DNA of 43,448 nucleotides from Clostridiales bacterium UBA1206 (GCA_002310055.1 DBXS01000001.1:56499-99946), one strand, 5' to 3'. Shown: positions 32,732 through 41,608, numbered from the stretch's first letter. A program made the numbers and translations. The notes: generated by a model from the sequence alone, not told the origin.

Positions 32732-33817
32732 TTAATTTTCCAAAATCTCTGTAATACCGGTTTGTATTTTTGCAAACCAATCTAACGAACGATATGGATT
32801 ATAAATCTCCCGTTCAATTCGTTCGGATAAATAGCGCATATTGAGCTTGTTGTCAATTGGAGCGTCTGATACAGGCCATCCATACAGCAACGGATGTTTA
32901 AGTGTGTGAGCTTTTACCGTCATGGATTTTTCGCAGCATTCAAACGCGCGCTGCAAGTGATGTTTGATAACGCTTTCATCACCGCGCTTTTTTGCTTCGC
33001 GTTCCGCGATTCCTTGATGAAGGTTATATAAATGTTGTAACTTTTCAAACCCCATTTCATCGTTTTTGTAAACCGCCTCGTAAATCTCCGCTACGGTTTC
33101 AAAGATTCTTTGCTTATAATCGTCGCCGAGCGTGATGCTGTCGTCGTTGTCTATTCTGCACGCTTGGCAGAACAGCTCTTCAAGAAACCAAAATGTGCAA
33201 AACGAGACGTCTTCAATCAAATCATCGCCCGTATCGATCCTTGACTCGATCATCTCCTTAGAATTGAACAGCGGGATCGATTTTCCTGCCCATTTCAAAG
33301 CTTCGTCTTTATCACCGCGCTTTGCATAAATACAGGCGAGCTGCGAAATAGCCTGACCTTTGTAATACATAGCGCATGTCTGACCGTCTTCGTTATTTTT
33401 TAAAATATCCATTGCAAGATCATAGAATTCAGTAAAATACTTTTCGATATCAGTGTCAAAATATGCGGACATAAGCATTTCTTTAACGTCGATATTATTG
33501 GGCATACGCTTATATGCTTCCTGCCATAACGTCAATGCCTCGGATATCTTGCCGTTTCGGTACAGTTCGTCTGCTTTTTCTTCGTATTCTTTATACAATC
33601 TGTCTTCGTCGATTCTCTCGACGCAAAGCAGCTCGTCAACGCTCACACCGAAAAAGCGCGCAATATTCGGCAAAAGCGTTATGTCGGGATATGCGTTTCC
33701 GTTTTCCCATTTGCTTACGGCCTGAAAAGAAATATTCAAATACTGTGCCAGCTTCTCCTGCGATACCTTTCTCTCGGTTCGCAGTTCCTTTAATTTTTCT
33801 GCAAAGAATACATTCAT
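32732..33817 (-). CDS. XRE-family regulator with TPR-like C-terminus
   Basis: 361 residues. The N-terminal Cro/CI helix-turn-helix (about 6-62) includes KVSQEKLAQYLNISFQAVSK and the typical WENGNAYPDITLLPNIA. The remaining 290 residues are helical with TPR-like repeats (EALTLWQEAYKRMPNN, DEALKWAGKSIPLF), as in peptide-sensing or host-state sensing regulators. GAGGT lies before the ATG. It probably controls its own promoter through the TCGCAG sites at 33843-33897. As the only DNA-binding regulator beside the mobilization genes it may also control transfer. Its sequence is more A+T-rich than the host part. Confidence 0.9.
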   Translation of the reverse strand: MNVFFAEKLKELRTERKVSQEKLAQYLNISFQAVSKWENGNAYPDITLLPNIARFFGVSVDELLCVERIDEDRLYKEYEEKADELYRNGKISEALTLWQEAYKRMPNNIDVKEMLMSAYFDTDIEKYFTEFYDLAMDILKNNEDGQTCAMYYKGQAISQLACIYAKRGDKDEALKWAGKSIPLFNSKEMIESRIDTGDDLIEDVSFCTFWFLEELFCQACRIDNDDSITLGDDYKQRIFETVAEIYEAVYKNDEMGFEKLQHLYNLHQGIAEREAKKRGDESVIKHHLQRAFECCEKSMTVKAHTLKHPLLYGWPVSDAPIDNKLNMRYLSERIEREIYNPYRSLDWFAKIQTGITEILEN

Positions 33818-33842
33818 AATTCTACCTCGCTTTTTGCATTTT

Positions 33843-33897
33843 TCGCAGCTGCGATTATATTATATCGCAGAGGCGGAAAAAGGCAATAACTTCGCAG
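33843..33897 (-). promoter_or_regulatory. Operator with four TCGCAG half-sites upstream of the XRE gene
   Basis: TCGCAG at 33843-33848 and CTGCGA at 33849-33854 abut to form a perfect 12-bp palindrome. Two further TCGCAG sites lie at 33865-33870 and 33892-33897. CTGCGAT/ATCGCAG flank a TATAAT-like -10 box. This is the layout expected for autorepression. Confidence 0.65.
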
Positions 33898-34360
33898 TTG
33901 TGTTTTGGTTGAACGTTTCTAATAATGGTTGAGCGTCAAGTACATTGAGCAAGTGTATATTTGTCGGTCAGTTCTTGCGCTATGCAAAAATGGAAGCAGT
34001 TATTATATAACGGGCCCCAAACTCTTCGGCGACGCTGCTTTTGATATATACTGTTTTACCCGTCACGCGCGTCACCGTCGTCACCGTTCTTGAAAATGTG
34101 GGCGTACTATTCGTATATTAAATTTGCCGTTTTTCCCGAACGCAGTTCCTGCCTTGCTTTTTTCAAGACGTATTTCTCCCGTTGGCACGCTCGCGCTTTT
34201 GCGGTCATGGCATACTTCGCCGGGGAGCATATCACCGTTCGGACGGTCATTCAGTTGTGTGGGAAAGAAAGATTTCTCTTTCGCCCTCACATAAAGAACA
34301 ATGTGAAAAACGCAAATTGTTCCTGACTTCTGAAAATTTTTTCAAAATATTTTTGGGCAA
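33898..34360. other. Gene-free stretch of about 460 bp
   Basis: No reading frame with a ribosome site was found. It holds two modest inverted repeats: GAAAGA/TCTTTC (34263-34282), and GAACAAT/ATTGTTC (34296-34322). It also has a GTCACC-rich segment near 34065-34085. It may contain decayed sequence. Confidence 0.45.
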
Positions 34361-34389
34361 AGAAAAAGCCCGGAGATTTCTCCCCGGGC
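34361..34389 (-). terminator. Terminator downstream of the sigma-like gene
   Basis: Minus strand: GCCCGGGGA pairs with TCTCCGGGC (one mismatch), then TTTTTCT. A second weaker hairpin (CGGCG...CGCCG, 34402-34427) lies between it and the stop at 34442. Confidence 0.78.
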
Positions 34390-34441
34390 AAAAAAGAAAA
34401 ACGGCGCCGGTTTTTAAGCCGACGCCGCATCCCAACTTGTA

Positions 34442-35392
34442 TTATTTCTTTTCTTTTTCTTTCTGCATTGCCTCTACGTTTCCGCAGAATTCATCGTATT
34501 TTTCCCGCATAGCTTTCAGCCTTTTCGTCACCGCACTGTGCGTTTTGTAGCCGAGACGCTCTGCGATCTCCGCATGTGTGTATCCCTGCTCGCGCATATA
34601 GTAGATCTCGCGGTCGGTGCTGTTCAGCGTATTTGCAAAAGCGTCGCGGATCTCTTCGTACTCCTTTTGCGTATGCGCATCCGCGCTTTCAAAGAAACTT
34701 CTCGCACCCTCGATATCCGTCATTTCTTCTTCCGATAACTCGCTGAAAAGAAGAGGAGCGCCGAGCTTTGTTTTACAGTGGGTCCACTTGTTATGGAAAT
34801 TGATAAGATCGTAATTGCCGGGAAGCGATTTGTTGAAATCCTCGTGCGTCCGTATCTGTGCGGAAATATCGTAAACCTCCTGTACCTGCTGACCGAGCAT
34901 AAGAACTTTTATGAACTCTTCATTCAGGACTTCCACAAGTTTTCCCAGAACAAACTCGAATTCTTCCTGTGTTATTTCATCGCGTTTTCTAGCGAAGTTT
35001 TTGCAGTATGCGTCAATTCCGGCATTGATTTGACCTTCGTACATTTCATAGAACTGATCAAAGACTTTGTCGAACTGTTCAGGATCTGAGCATATTTCCA
35101 CGATCTGTTCGATAAAATGATCCGCGTCGGCGTTTTGCAAAAGCTTGACGGGATAATCCCGCGTGAAGTTTTTCATCATCCGGTTGATGCCGAGCTCCTG
35201 CAGATTTTTCAGCCAGTATTGCGAGAATATGTACTTCGATTTTTTGTAAAGCTCCGCCTTATTACTCGAAAAATCCGGCTTGTGTTCGACCGACATCATC
35301 GCGGTGAAATCGTTGCTTTTGAAAAAATCCTGTATTTCTTTTATCTGCTCCGGCGTGTAGCCGGACGGCGGTCTTTGCTTTTTCTTTGCCAT
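34442..35392 (-). CDS. Hypothetical protein with C-terminal sigma-70 region-4-like helix-turn-helix
   Basis: 316 residues. Residues 1 to about 240 are helical with no recognised family. The C-terminal part has NSTDREIYYMREQGYTHAEI and LGYKTHSAVTKRLKAMREKY, which fits a sigma region-4/LuxR-type DNA-reading helix-turn-helix. It lacks a sigma region 2, so it is not a complete sigma factor. The start at 35392 was preferred to 35425 because a TATAAT-like -10 lies at 35431-35436, almost on top of the upstream ATG. AAGGGG is 11 bases before 35392. It could be a regulator of the element or of the agr-linked genes. Confidence 0.72.
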   Translation of the reverse strand: MAKKKQRPPSGYTPEQIKEIQDFFKSNDFTAMMSVEHKPDFSSNKAELYKKSKYIFSQYWLKNLQELGINRMMKNFTRDYPVKLLQNADADHFIEQIVEICSDPEQFDKVFDQFYEMYEGQINAGIDAYCKNFARKRDEITQEEFEFVLGKLVEVLNEEFIKVLMLGQQVQEVYDISAQIRTHEDFNKSLPGNYDLINFHNKWTHCKTKLGAPLLFSELSEEEMTDIEGARSFFESADAHTQKEYEEIRDAFANTLNSTDREIYYMREQGYTHAEIAERLGYKTHSAVTKRLKAMREKYDEFCGNVEAMQKEKEKK

Positions 35393-35626
35393 ACTTATTA
35401 TAACCCCTTCGCTTTGAATCCTCATTTAGCATTATATGGTTTCTTTCTTTCAATTCAGCCTTCTTTGTATCATCCGGTTTTGCAGCTGAAACAATGGTTT
35501 TCAGAGGACGTTTGCTATTCTGTTAATTGTCAAAAAGAAATGAAACAGGATTGTTTGAAAAGCGGCTTTTTTTTGCTTGAAATAATTGCAAAGATTATAA
35601 TCCCCATAGCAACCTTTCCACATGTG

Positions 35627-36949
35627 TTATTTCGCGTTTCCGGGGATCATTACCTGAACACAGAAGAGCAAATCTCCTGCCGGGGCCTTTTCTTCGTAAA
35701 AATCGACAAGGCCATTATATTTTGAAGCAATCTGCTTTATTATTGCCGTACCATTACCGTGTAGTTCCGAATCCTTTTTAGTTGTTTTGAGCGATTTGTT
35801 GCTTTCCAGCACTGATGAGGTTATTGAGTTTTTACATATCACACATCGGTCGGCGCTCTGCATATAGAATATTAGTTCAAGCTTTTTCCTCTCGGTCTTT
35901 TCCGTTGCTTCTATTGCGTTATCAAGAATATTTCCAAGAAGGCTGACCATATCCGGTTCGGCAATATCCGAAATATCGCCCATTGTACCGGTGATCAAAA
36001 GGTCAATGTCTTTGCGTTTTCCGAGCTTTGAATTTATCACGTAATCGATCACTATGTTATCCGATTTTATGACCGCGCTCTCGTTTCTCATGACCGACGG
36101 AAGAAGTGCATTGATATATTCTTGACATTTATCATACTCTTGTTCGTTCAGATAACTATTCACCACAGTCAAATGCTGCTTGATATCGTGACGGCTCTTT
36201 TTTGCCTCTTCCCAAACACCTTTTGCGTCTTCATAAACTTGATTTTCAAATTCTATTTTGCTCTCCAGCAAAGCCAGTTTCTGTTTTGTCTTCTGCAGTT
36301 TTAATATCTGCGAGATGAGAAAATACAAAAACACGTTCGCAAATATGAACGCTATAGTTATCACCAAAGAAGAAACCTGCACGGATTGTATCGATGAATT
36401 CGCAGATACTATCATCGCCGCAATGGCACCGACAACCGTTATGAGCGAAAACGAAATAGTAAGGAGCTCATTTCTAAGACCTATTTCGCTGTCGTCGCTT
36501 CTGAAAATGCGCAGCAGTATCTTACACACCGCGAATAGCAGAACCTTATGCAATATCAGTAAGATATATCTGACGTAGTTATCGGCTCCCTGCAGAGCAA
36601 CCTCAAAATCGTTTACTAATAGCGATAGAATCATAAAGAGGAAGCTGCTCAGCAAAACCAGTATTACTTCAAAAGCAACAGCTGAAACAATAGCTCTCAG
36701 CTTACAATTCCACCCAATGATCAAAGAATAAACTATGTAAAGTGAGAGGAATATTATTGTAGAAAGAGCATTATATCCCGAAAGAAAATGATCGCTGAAA
36801 ATCGTGTAAACGAATATAACACCTATCGCAGGGATCCAATAGGGATTCTTTTTTAACTCGAAACCCTTTTTGCAAAACTTAGTAATGAACCATACGACAA
36901 GCACCGCGTCAAAAAGAGAAGCACCATACTCAAAGATAAAACTCAGCAT
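35627..36949 (-). CDS. Sensor histidine kinase, AgrC-like (GHKL)
   Basis: 440 residues. Six or so membrane helices fill residues 1-215, as in AgrC. A coiled linker (218-250) leads to the H-box KKSRHDIKQHL (His254). The GHKL domain has LLGNILDNAIEA near 340 and GNGTAIIKQIASKYNG as the glycine box. It should sense the cyclic peptide made from the nearby agrD and phosphorylate the response regulator encoded three bases upstream. AGGAGGAGG precedes the start and lies inside the end of the regulator gene. Confidence 0.93.
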   Translation of the reverse strand: MLSFIFEYGASLFDAVLVVWFITKFCKKGFELKKNPYWIPAIGVIFVYTIFSDHFLSGYNALSTIIFLSLYIVYSLIIGWNCKLRAIVSAVAFEVILVLLSSFLFMILSLLVNDFEVALQGADNYVRYILLILHKVLLFAVCKILLRIFRSDDSEIGLRNELLTISFSLITVVGAIAAMIVSANSSIQSVQVSSLVITIAFIFANVFLYFLISQILKLQKTKQKLALLESKIEFENQVYEDAKGVWEEAKKSRHDIKQHLTVVNSYLNEQEYDKCQEYINALLPSVMRNESAVIKSDNIVIDYVINSKLGKRKDIDLLITGTMGDISDIAEPDMVSLLGNILDNAIEATEKTERKKLELIFYMQSADRCVICKNSITSSVLESNKSLKTTKKDSELHGNGTAIIKQIASKYNGLVDFYEEKAPAGDLLFCVQVMIPGNAK

Positions 36950-36952
36950 TGA

Positions 36953-37678
36953 TCAAAACCTCCTCCTTGAATACTGCATATACGCAGACTTGAATTCATT
37001 GAAACAGCGCCTGCTTATAGGCAGTTTTTCGCCGGTTTTCATAATGACGTCTTTTCCAGATACTGTTTCAATATGGTCAAAGCTTACGATATACGATTGC
37101 TGTATTCGATAAAAATCGTGTTTTCTGAGAATACCCTCGACTGCATTCAATGAGCCGCGGCACTTGTATTCATTCCCGTCTCCTGTGTGGACGACATAAT
37201 AGTTAGCATCATTTTCTAAATACACTATGTCTTTGAACCTAATGATCTGCTCGCCGTCTACCGAATTGAAAGTGGCAGATTCTGAATCGCTCGTACATTT
37301 TTCCAATACTTTTTTAAAGCAATCCGGCAGTTCCTCAGTAAGTCTGCTTTTTCTTAAAAATCTGAATGGTGAATAATCAAATGAGCTATATACGAAATCG
37401 TCAAGTGAAGATACAAATATAATGATAGTTTCCGGATGGTTTTTACAAATGTAATGTGCCAACTCAAAGCCGGAAATCTCGGGCATATCAATATCTAAGA
37501 ATAAAACGCTGATAGGATTATTATCCATGAAATCCTTTAAGTCGATTCCTGATGTGAAAACACCTAACACACGGCAATCAATAGTTTCCGGCACATACTT
37601 TACGCAAAGTTCATATATCTTTCTCCTGAATGAATCAGCAAAATGAAGATTATCGTCGCAAATTGCAAAAGTCAACAC
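36953..37678 (-). CDS. LytTR response regulator, AgrA-like
   Basis: 241 residues. The receiver (about 1-120) has the acidic pair Asp8/Asp9, the phosphorylation site Asp62 in VLFLDIDMP, and the lysine in FLRKSR. The LytTR DNA-binding domain (about 140-241) begins at VDGEQIIRFKDIVYLEND and ends FKSAYMQYSRRRF. It starts at GTG 37678 with AAGGAGG eight bases upstream. Its own promoter is at 37705-37733. Likely targets are the agrB promoter and the divergent genes to the right. Confidence 0.93.
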   Translation of the reverse strand: MLTFAICDDNLHFADSFRRKIYELCVKYVPETIDCRVLGVFTSGIDLKDFMDNNPISVLFLDIDMPEISGFELAHYICKNHPETIIIFVSSLDDFVYSSFDYSPFRFLRKSRLTEELPDCFKKVLEKCTSDSESATFNSVDGEQIIRFKDIVYLENDANYYVVHTGDGNEYKCRGSLNAVEGILRKHDFYRIQQSYIVSFDHIETVSGKDVIMKTGEKLPISRRCFNEFKSAYMQYSRRRF

Positions 37679-37704
37679 GATTTTATTCCTCCTTATTCAA
37701 TACA

Positions 37705-37733
37705 TTTATAGCATATATAGATACGAATGTCAA
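37705..37733 (-). promoter_or_regulatory. Promoter of the agrA/agrC-like pair
   Basis: Minus-strand TTGACA (37728-37733), 17 bases and TATAAA (37705-37710), 27 bases before the start codon. Confidence 0.8.
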
Positions 37734-37797
37734 TATAAAGGATAATACTGATTCGCTCATAACATTGAGTATTGATTCTTTACTCTATGGGCAATTG

Positions 37798-37837
37798 GGC
37801 CGCCTCTTATCTAATGTGGATACGAGGCGGCCTTTTT
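37798..37837 (+). terminator. Hairpin between agrD and agrA with a + strand T-run
   Basis: GGCCGCCTC (37798-37806) pairs with GAGGCGGCC (37824-37832), extended by inner pairs, and is followed by TTTTTG on the + strand. On the minus strand the T-run is missing. So it would stop a + strand transcript best, although it lies between two minus-strand genes. Confidence 0.65.
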
Positions 37838-37841
37838 GCTT

Positions 37842-37973
37842 TCATTTCTTCAACTCTTTGATTTTTGCTGGTTCTTTAGGCTGATAAGTATTCCAATTGG
37901 ATGCTGCACCGCTTCCGGAAATCGCGGAATACATAGCTAAACTTGCAAAAATTCTATAAATGAAGTCTATCAT
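37842..37973 (-). CDS. AgrD-like autoinducing peptide precursor, serine type
   Basis: 43 residues. Residues 1-18 (MIDFIYRIFASLAMYSAI) form an amphipathic membrane-binding leader. A small spacer follows, then the core SNWNTY and the charged tail QPKEPAKIKELKK, the usual clostridial AgrD layout. Aligned on the QP motif, SNWNT takes the place of the five-residue ring (CLWFT in Clostridium perfringens), so the ring would be an ester through Ser25 rather than a thioester. There is no cysteine in the peptide. AGGAGG lies seven bases before the ATG, and the start lies 20 bases inside the end of agrB. It is processed by that AgrB and sensed by the AgrC-like kinase. Confidence 0.83.
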   Translation of the reverse strand: MIDFIYRIFASLAMYSAISGSGAASNWNTYQPKEPAKIKELKK

Positions 37974-38538
37974 TTTTTAACCTCCTTTCGAAATATGGTA
38001 TAACCATCAGCAAGACAACTAATACCAGCGAGAAAACGATTATATTACTGATGATTTGATCATTGTAACATAACAACCCCATTGTGCCGATACAAGCATA
38101 TATACACGTTCCCATTAATTTATACTTGATGATGCTATTATGTGCAATTGGCTTGTTTGGATTCTCTATCGGTCCTATTAGAGCGACGATTGCTATTCCG
38201 GAAATTGTCATTATAGCTTTTAGTGTCAGTGAAATATCAACATATAAAGATGAGCATAATACCAAAAGATAAGATGATATAGTGCAGATTTGACAACGCA
38301 TGTATGTATTAGCGTGAAAGCCTCCCGTAAACTTTCTTGTGAATATAAATATGGTAAGAAATAGCACTGTTTCGAAAGGCCTATTGATTATTATACCGAT
38401 TATCATTATAACTGTGACGCTAAATATAAATGAAAGCAATAATTCTATTCCATAAATATATATTTCTTCATATTCGTCAGTGACTGTTCCACGTCTTATC
38501 AATGATTTGCATATTTTATTAGAGATCTTGCTAAGCAT
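37954..38538 (-). CDS. agrB: Accessory gene regulator B (AgrB) peptidase
   Basis: 194 residues with about five to six membrane helices. The catalytic pair is His75 and Cys82 in RKFTGGFHANTYMRCQ, spaced by seven as in Staphylococcus aureus AgrB (His77/Cys84). It cuts the AgrD tail and forms the ring. The start at 38538 has GAGGA upstream. An in-frame extension to 38709 runs through the promoter region and is rejected. It overlaps agrD by 20 bases. Confidence 0.92.
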   Translation of the reverse strand: MLSKISNKICKSLIRRGTVTDEYEEIYIYGIELLLSFIFSVTVIMIIGIIINRPFETVLFLTIFIFTRKFTGGFHANTYMRCQICTISSYLLVLCSSLYVDISLTLKAIMTISGIAIVALIGPIENPNKPIAHNSIIKYKLMGTCIYACIGTMGLLCYNDQIISNIIVFSLVLVVLLMVIPYFERRLKNDRLHL

Positions 38539-38559
38539 TTCCGTCCTCGTTCCTTTTTC

Positions 38560-38793
38560 GTTGTGGTTACATAATACCAAAAATAATCGAAAAAACCGCA
38601 AAAAGGTAAATAATGCGTGTTTTTGGTTAAAAATGTAATAATTGGGATATTTGGTCAAAAAGTGGTTTATTCGGCATATGTGGGTGCAAAATAAACCTAT
38701 TGTTTGCATCTTTTCCCATTTTTATTATTTTGCCTGTTTTTATGATATTATCTTTTCAGACAATGAAAATTCATAGACTGGAGGTGGTAATAA
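38560..38793. promoter_or_regulatory. Divergent control region between agrB and the small + strand gene
   Basis: On the minus strand a TATTAT -10 near 38567-38572 has no good -35, as expected for an activated promoter. Two direct repeats, TTGGTTAAAAA at 38623 and TTGGTCAAAAA at 38651, lie 28 bases apart in the + orientation. They are candidates for response-regulator binding. A + strand -10-like GATATTAT is near 38744. Confidence 0.45.
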
Positions 38794-39093
38794 ATGAAAG
38801 AGTCGTTTAACACTTATTTTGAGGATTTGCTGGCAGCCATTGAACAGAATAGGAATGTAAGCCTCAAAGAATGTCTCAAAACAGATTTATATATAAGCAG
38901 CGTATCCGAAAGCATAAATAGATGGTATTCGGATTTACGGAATGCAGTTATAGCACATCCTCCGGATGATCATGTTAAGTCTGTGATTGTATTTGAAACC
39001 GATCAATCGCGCATAAAAAAAATTGAATACACTTATACAAAGGATATATGCAAACATATTACCTTTGTAATTGTTTCAGATAATGAGAATTAA
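38794..39093 (+). CDS. Small hypothetical protein divergent to agrB
   Basis: 99 residues, soluble, helical first half (MKESFNTYFEDLLAAIEQNR) and beta-rich second half. No signal peptide and no recognised family. GGAGG lies nine bases before the ATG. It is the first gene of the set with the M23 protein and the lipoprotein. Because it is read away from the agr genes from the same control region it may be a target of that system. Confidence 0.72.
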   Translation: MKESFNTYFEDLLAAIEQNRNVSLKECLKTDLYISSVSESINRWYSDLRNAVIAHPPDDHVKSVIVFETDQSRIKKIEYTYTKDICKHITFVIVSDNEN

Positions 39094-39114
39094 TTGCTGA
39101 AACATATAATCAAT

Positions 39115-39156
39115 AAAGAAAGGAAAGCAATTATGAAAAGTACAAAGCATCACTTT
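39115..39156 (+). repeat. 42-bp direct repeat, copy 1 (translation start of the M23 gene)
   Basis: Exact match to 42753-42794. It covers the AAGAAAGG site, the ATG and the first eight codons (MKSTKHHF). Confidence 0.9.
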
Positions 39157-41595
39157 TTTAGAATTATTTCAGTTTTGCTCTGTTTCATAATGATTCTAAG
39201 CATTTGCCCCATTGTGGCAAAAACATTAGATAATCAAGTAGAGCAGACCGCATTTTCAGAAAATGACATCCCGGAGCTTATGCGCGGTATCATAGATGTT
39301 GATAATTGCAAGCATATTCGTCGCGATTATGAAGCAGAACAGAACGAGCCGCTCAGCAATGTTATTTATTATAATGCAGACGGATCTAAAACAATGTATA
39401 TTATGGAAGACCCGATCCGTTATATAGATGCAAACGGGCAGATTAAGGATAAAAGCATTAAAATTACCGAGAAAGAAACTCAATATGTTGTTGAGCAGAA
39501 TGACCCGGTTTTGATTCTCAATAAAAACATTTTAGAAGGAGTCGTCGTGCAAAGCGGTTCGTTTGCAATAAAAATGACTCCTGAGTATGTGCAGAATCGG
39601 GATTTGGACAAAGTGCATTTTGACGCAGAGAACAATACTGTTGAATACAGCTGCAGAAATGAACTGATTAAGACTAAATATACCCCGTTACATAATGGCG
39701 TGAAGGAAGACATAATAGTTAGCAACATAGATGCGGGGAATACGTTTTCGTTCATTATCGAAACCGGTGGGCTGGAAATGCGGCAAAATGAGTTGTTACA
39801 GACAGCGCTTTTTGATGGTGAAAATGAGATAGCGTGTTTTGACAGTATCGTGGTATATGATAACACCGGCAAGCAGAGCACTTTTATCCCCGAAATAGAA
39901 ACAATAATAGAAGGTCATGAATATCGTTTTGTTATAGTGGTGGATCCCGAATACTTCTACGACGCCGAAACGGCGTTCCCGTTGACGATAGACCCTACAA
40001 TATTGTATGATTGTCGTGGGATGATAGGCATAGACCATGCAATGTTGTATGAAAACTATGGCAACCAGACCAACGTTTGCGCTTACTTAAACGATCTTTG
40101 CCATTATTTGGGCTATAATGCCACCCGTGGCGTAGGTCGCGAACTGATCCGATTCCCCGGATTGTATAATTCAACAGAATTCACAAATAGTGTCGGCGTT
40201 CCTCGAATAACATATTATCAGTATTATAATCCCACGCAGGTTTTTTCAAGAGAGGTCAAAGCGTATGTATATAATTACAATTGGGGCCCTGATATCTCAA
40301 CCTATAACAATACTACATTCGTATACAACGATGTGATAGAAAGAAGCGTAACTCTGTTTTCCGCGTATAATACAAATTCAGCGGTTAAAAGCGTTTTAGA
40401 TCTTACTGAATTTGCGCAAAAATGGAAATCCAACGTGTCCAGTAGGGCGAAAGGGCTTTTGATAAAGAACAGTAACGAAACAGACGCAAGCCAATGTGTT
40501 GAATTTGTGAGCAATGAAATCATGAACTCACAGAATTATTCGTACTATATGCCGTATGTAATAATGGATTATTCGCCTATAACATATAGATTAAAAAATG
40601 CCGGATATACTGTCAATGGCTCTGCTACATATCTTTCTGTTAACAATGGTAGGGATAAATCGGGCATGAATATATACGCTACAACTACCCTCAGCTATTA
40701 CGGCGCGCAAGATTTTAAGTTGGTTTATTATCCTGATCAACAGGCATATAAGTTAAAGCCGTTATGTAGCATGAACGGCAGACATCGAAGCGTGGATATA
40801 ATAAAGAAAAATGGAGAAGTAATTTCAACATGCGATGTAGAATTGTACAATAATTTAGAGAACGATAACGGATACAAATGTCAGCTGTTTAGGCTTCAGC
40901 GACTGGCAGATAACAAATATAAGATATTAGTCAATTTTGACCCAACCCTTTGTCTTACTGTCGTTAGCGGAGGGAATGTTGAATTGGCTACCGTTTCGAA
41001 CAGCAACGCGAATCAGGAATGGTATTTGGAATACTCAGACAGTAACTCTCAAGAGGCATATTATGCAAACATGAATATGCCATATCCTTTTATAGATGAC
41101 CCCTCTTATCGCGTGTCGTCCGGATTTGCAAGGCGGAGTATGTCCGGTAGCATAAAAATGCATAAAGGGATAGATATATCTACTGTTTATATTGATAATC
41201 ATACACCGAATCTGTATTCGCCGTTTAATGGGACTGTCGCAGCAATTTATATAGATAATGATGGCGATGATGATAGTATGGGGAATGCTATCGCAATAGA
41301 AGCCACAAGTTGCTTTAACAATATTTATAAGTCTAGCGACAAATTAATCATTATATATATGCACATGAGTCAAATTGCGAACTATTCTGTCGGCGATCCA
41401 GTGAATGTCGGCGCTTATTTGGGAAAAGTCGGCAATACCGGCAGTTCGACCGGGTATCATTTACATTACGGTGTTTCGATTGGCGGAACATATATATCGA
41501 ACGGAAAGCAAAAAGTTCATTTAGGCGAAAACGTTGTTATTAATCCGTTAATGTTTTATCCTTACGTAGAATTTACGTTTGTGGGTGAGAGTTAA
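39133..41595 (+). CDS. Secreted protein with C-terminal M23 (LytM-type) metallopeptidase domain
   Basis: 820 residues. A signal peptide (HHFFRIISVLLCFIMILSICP) is followed by long beta-rich regions. The part at about 60-290 resembles the YD/RHS-associated N-terminal domains of secreted clostridial proteins. The middle (about 290-480) contains a DNRLRE-like carbohydrate or wall binding module, by style only. Residues about 495-635 look ricin- or lectin-like, ending NQEWYLEYSD. The last part has MHKGIDIS, YMHMSQIA and GYHLHYGVS, giving the HxxxD and HxH zinc ligands of M23 endopeptidases. It should cut peptidoglycan cross-bridges. AAGAAAGGA precedes the ATG at 39133. Confidence 0.85.
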   Translation: MKSTKHHFFRIISVLLCFIMILSICPIVAKTLDNQVEQTAFSENDIPELMRGIIDVDNCKHIRRDYEAEQNEPLSNVIYYNADGSKTMYIMEDPIRYIDANGQIKDKSIKITEKETQYVVEQNDPVLILNKNILEGVVVQSGSFAIKMTPEYVQNRDLDKVHFDAENNTVEYSCRNELIKTKYTPLHNGVKEDIIVSNIDAGNTFSFIIETGGLEMRQNELLQTALFDGENEIACFDSIVVYDNTGKQSTFIPEIETIIEGHEYRFVIVVDPEYFYDAETAFPLTIDPTILYDCRGMIGIDHAMLYENYGNQTNVCAYLNDLCHYLGYNATRGVGRELIRFPGLYNSTEFTNSVGVPRITYYQYYNPTQVFSREVKAYVYNYNWGPDISTYNNTTFVYNDVIERSVTLFSAYNTNSAVKSVLDLTEFAQKWKSNVSSRAKGLLIKNSNETDASQCVEFVSNEIMNSQNYSYYMPYVIMDYSPITYRLKNAGYTVNGSATYLSVNNGRDKSGMNIYATTTLSYYGAQDFKLVYYPDQQAYKLKPLCSMNGRHRSVDIIKKNGEVISTCDVELYNNLENDNGYKCQLFRLQRLADNKYKILVNFDPTLCLTVVSGGNVELATVSNSNANQEWYLEYSDSNSQEAYYANMNMPYPFIDDPSYRVSSGFARRSMSGSIKMHKGIDISTVYIDNHTPNLYSPFNGTVAAIYIDNDGDDDSMGNAIAIEATSCFNNIYKSSDKLIIIYMHMSQIANYSVGDPVNVGAYLGKVGNTGSSTGYHLHYGVSIGGTYISNGKQKVHLGENVVINPLMFYPYVEFTFVGES

Positions 41596-41608
41596 GGAGG
41601 CTATTATT

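Noticed and set aside
34081..34290. 69-residue minus-strand frame in the intergenic stretch
   Set aside because: It starts with GTG without a ribosome site, has no recognisable domain and crosses inverted repeats.
34442..35392. Complete sigma factor
   Set aside because: Only a region-4-like end is visible and the core-binding region 2 is absent.
38539..38709. N-terminal extension of AgrB to 38709
   Set aside because: The extra 57 residues run through the divergent promoter region. The internal ATG at 38538 has a ribosome site and gives the normal AgrB length.
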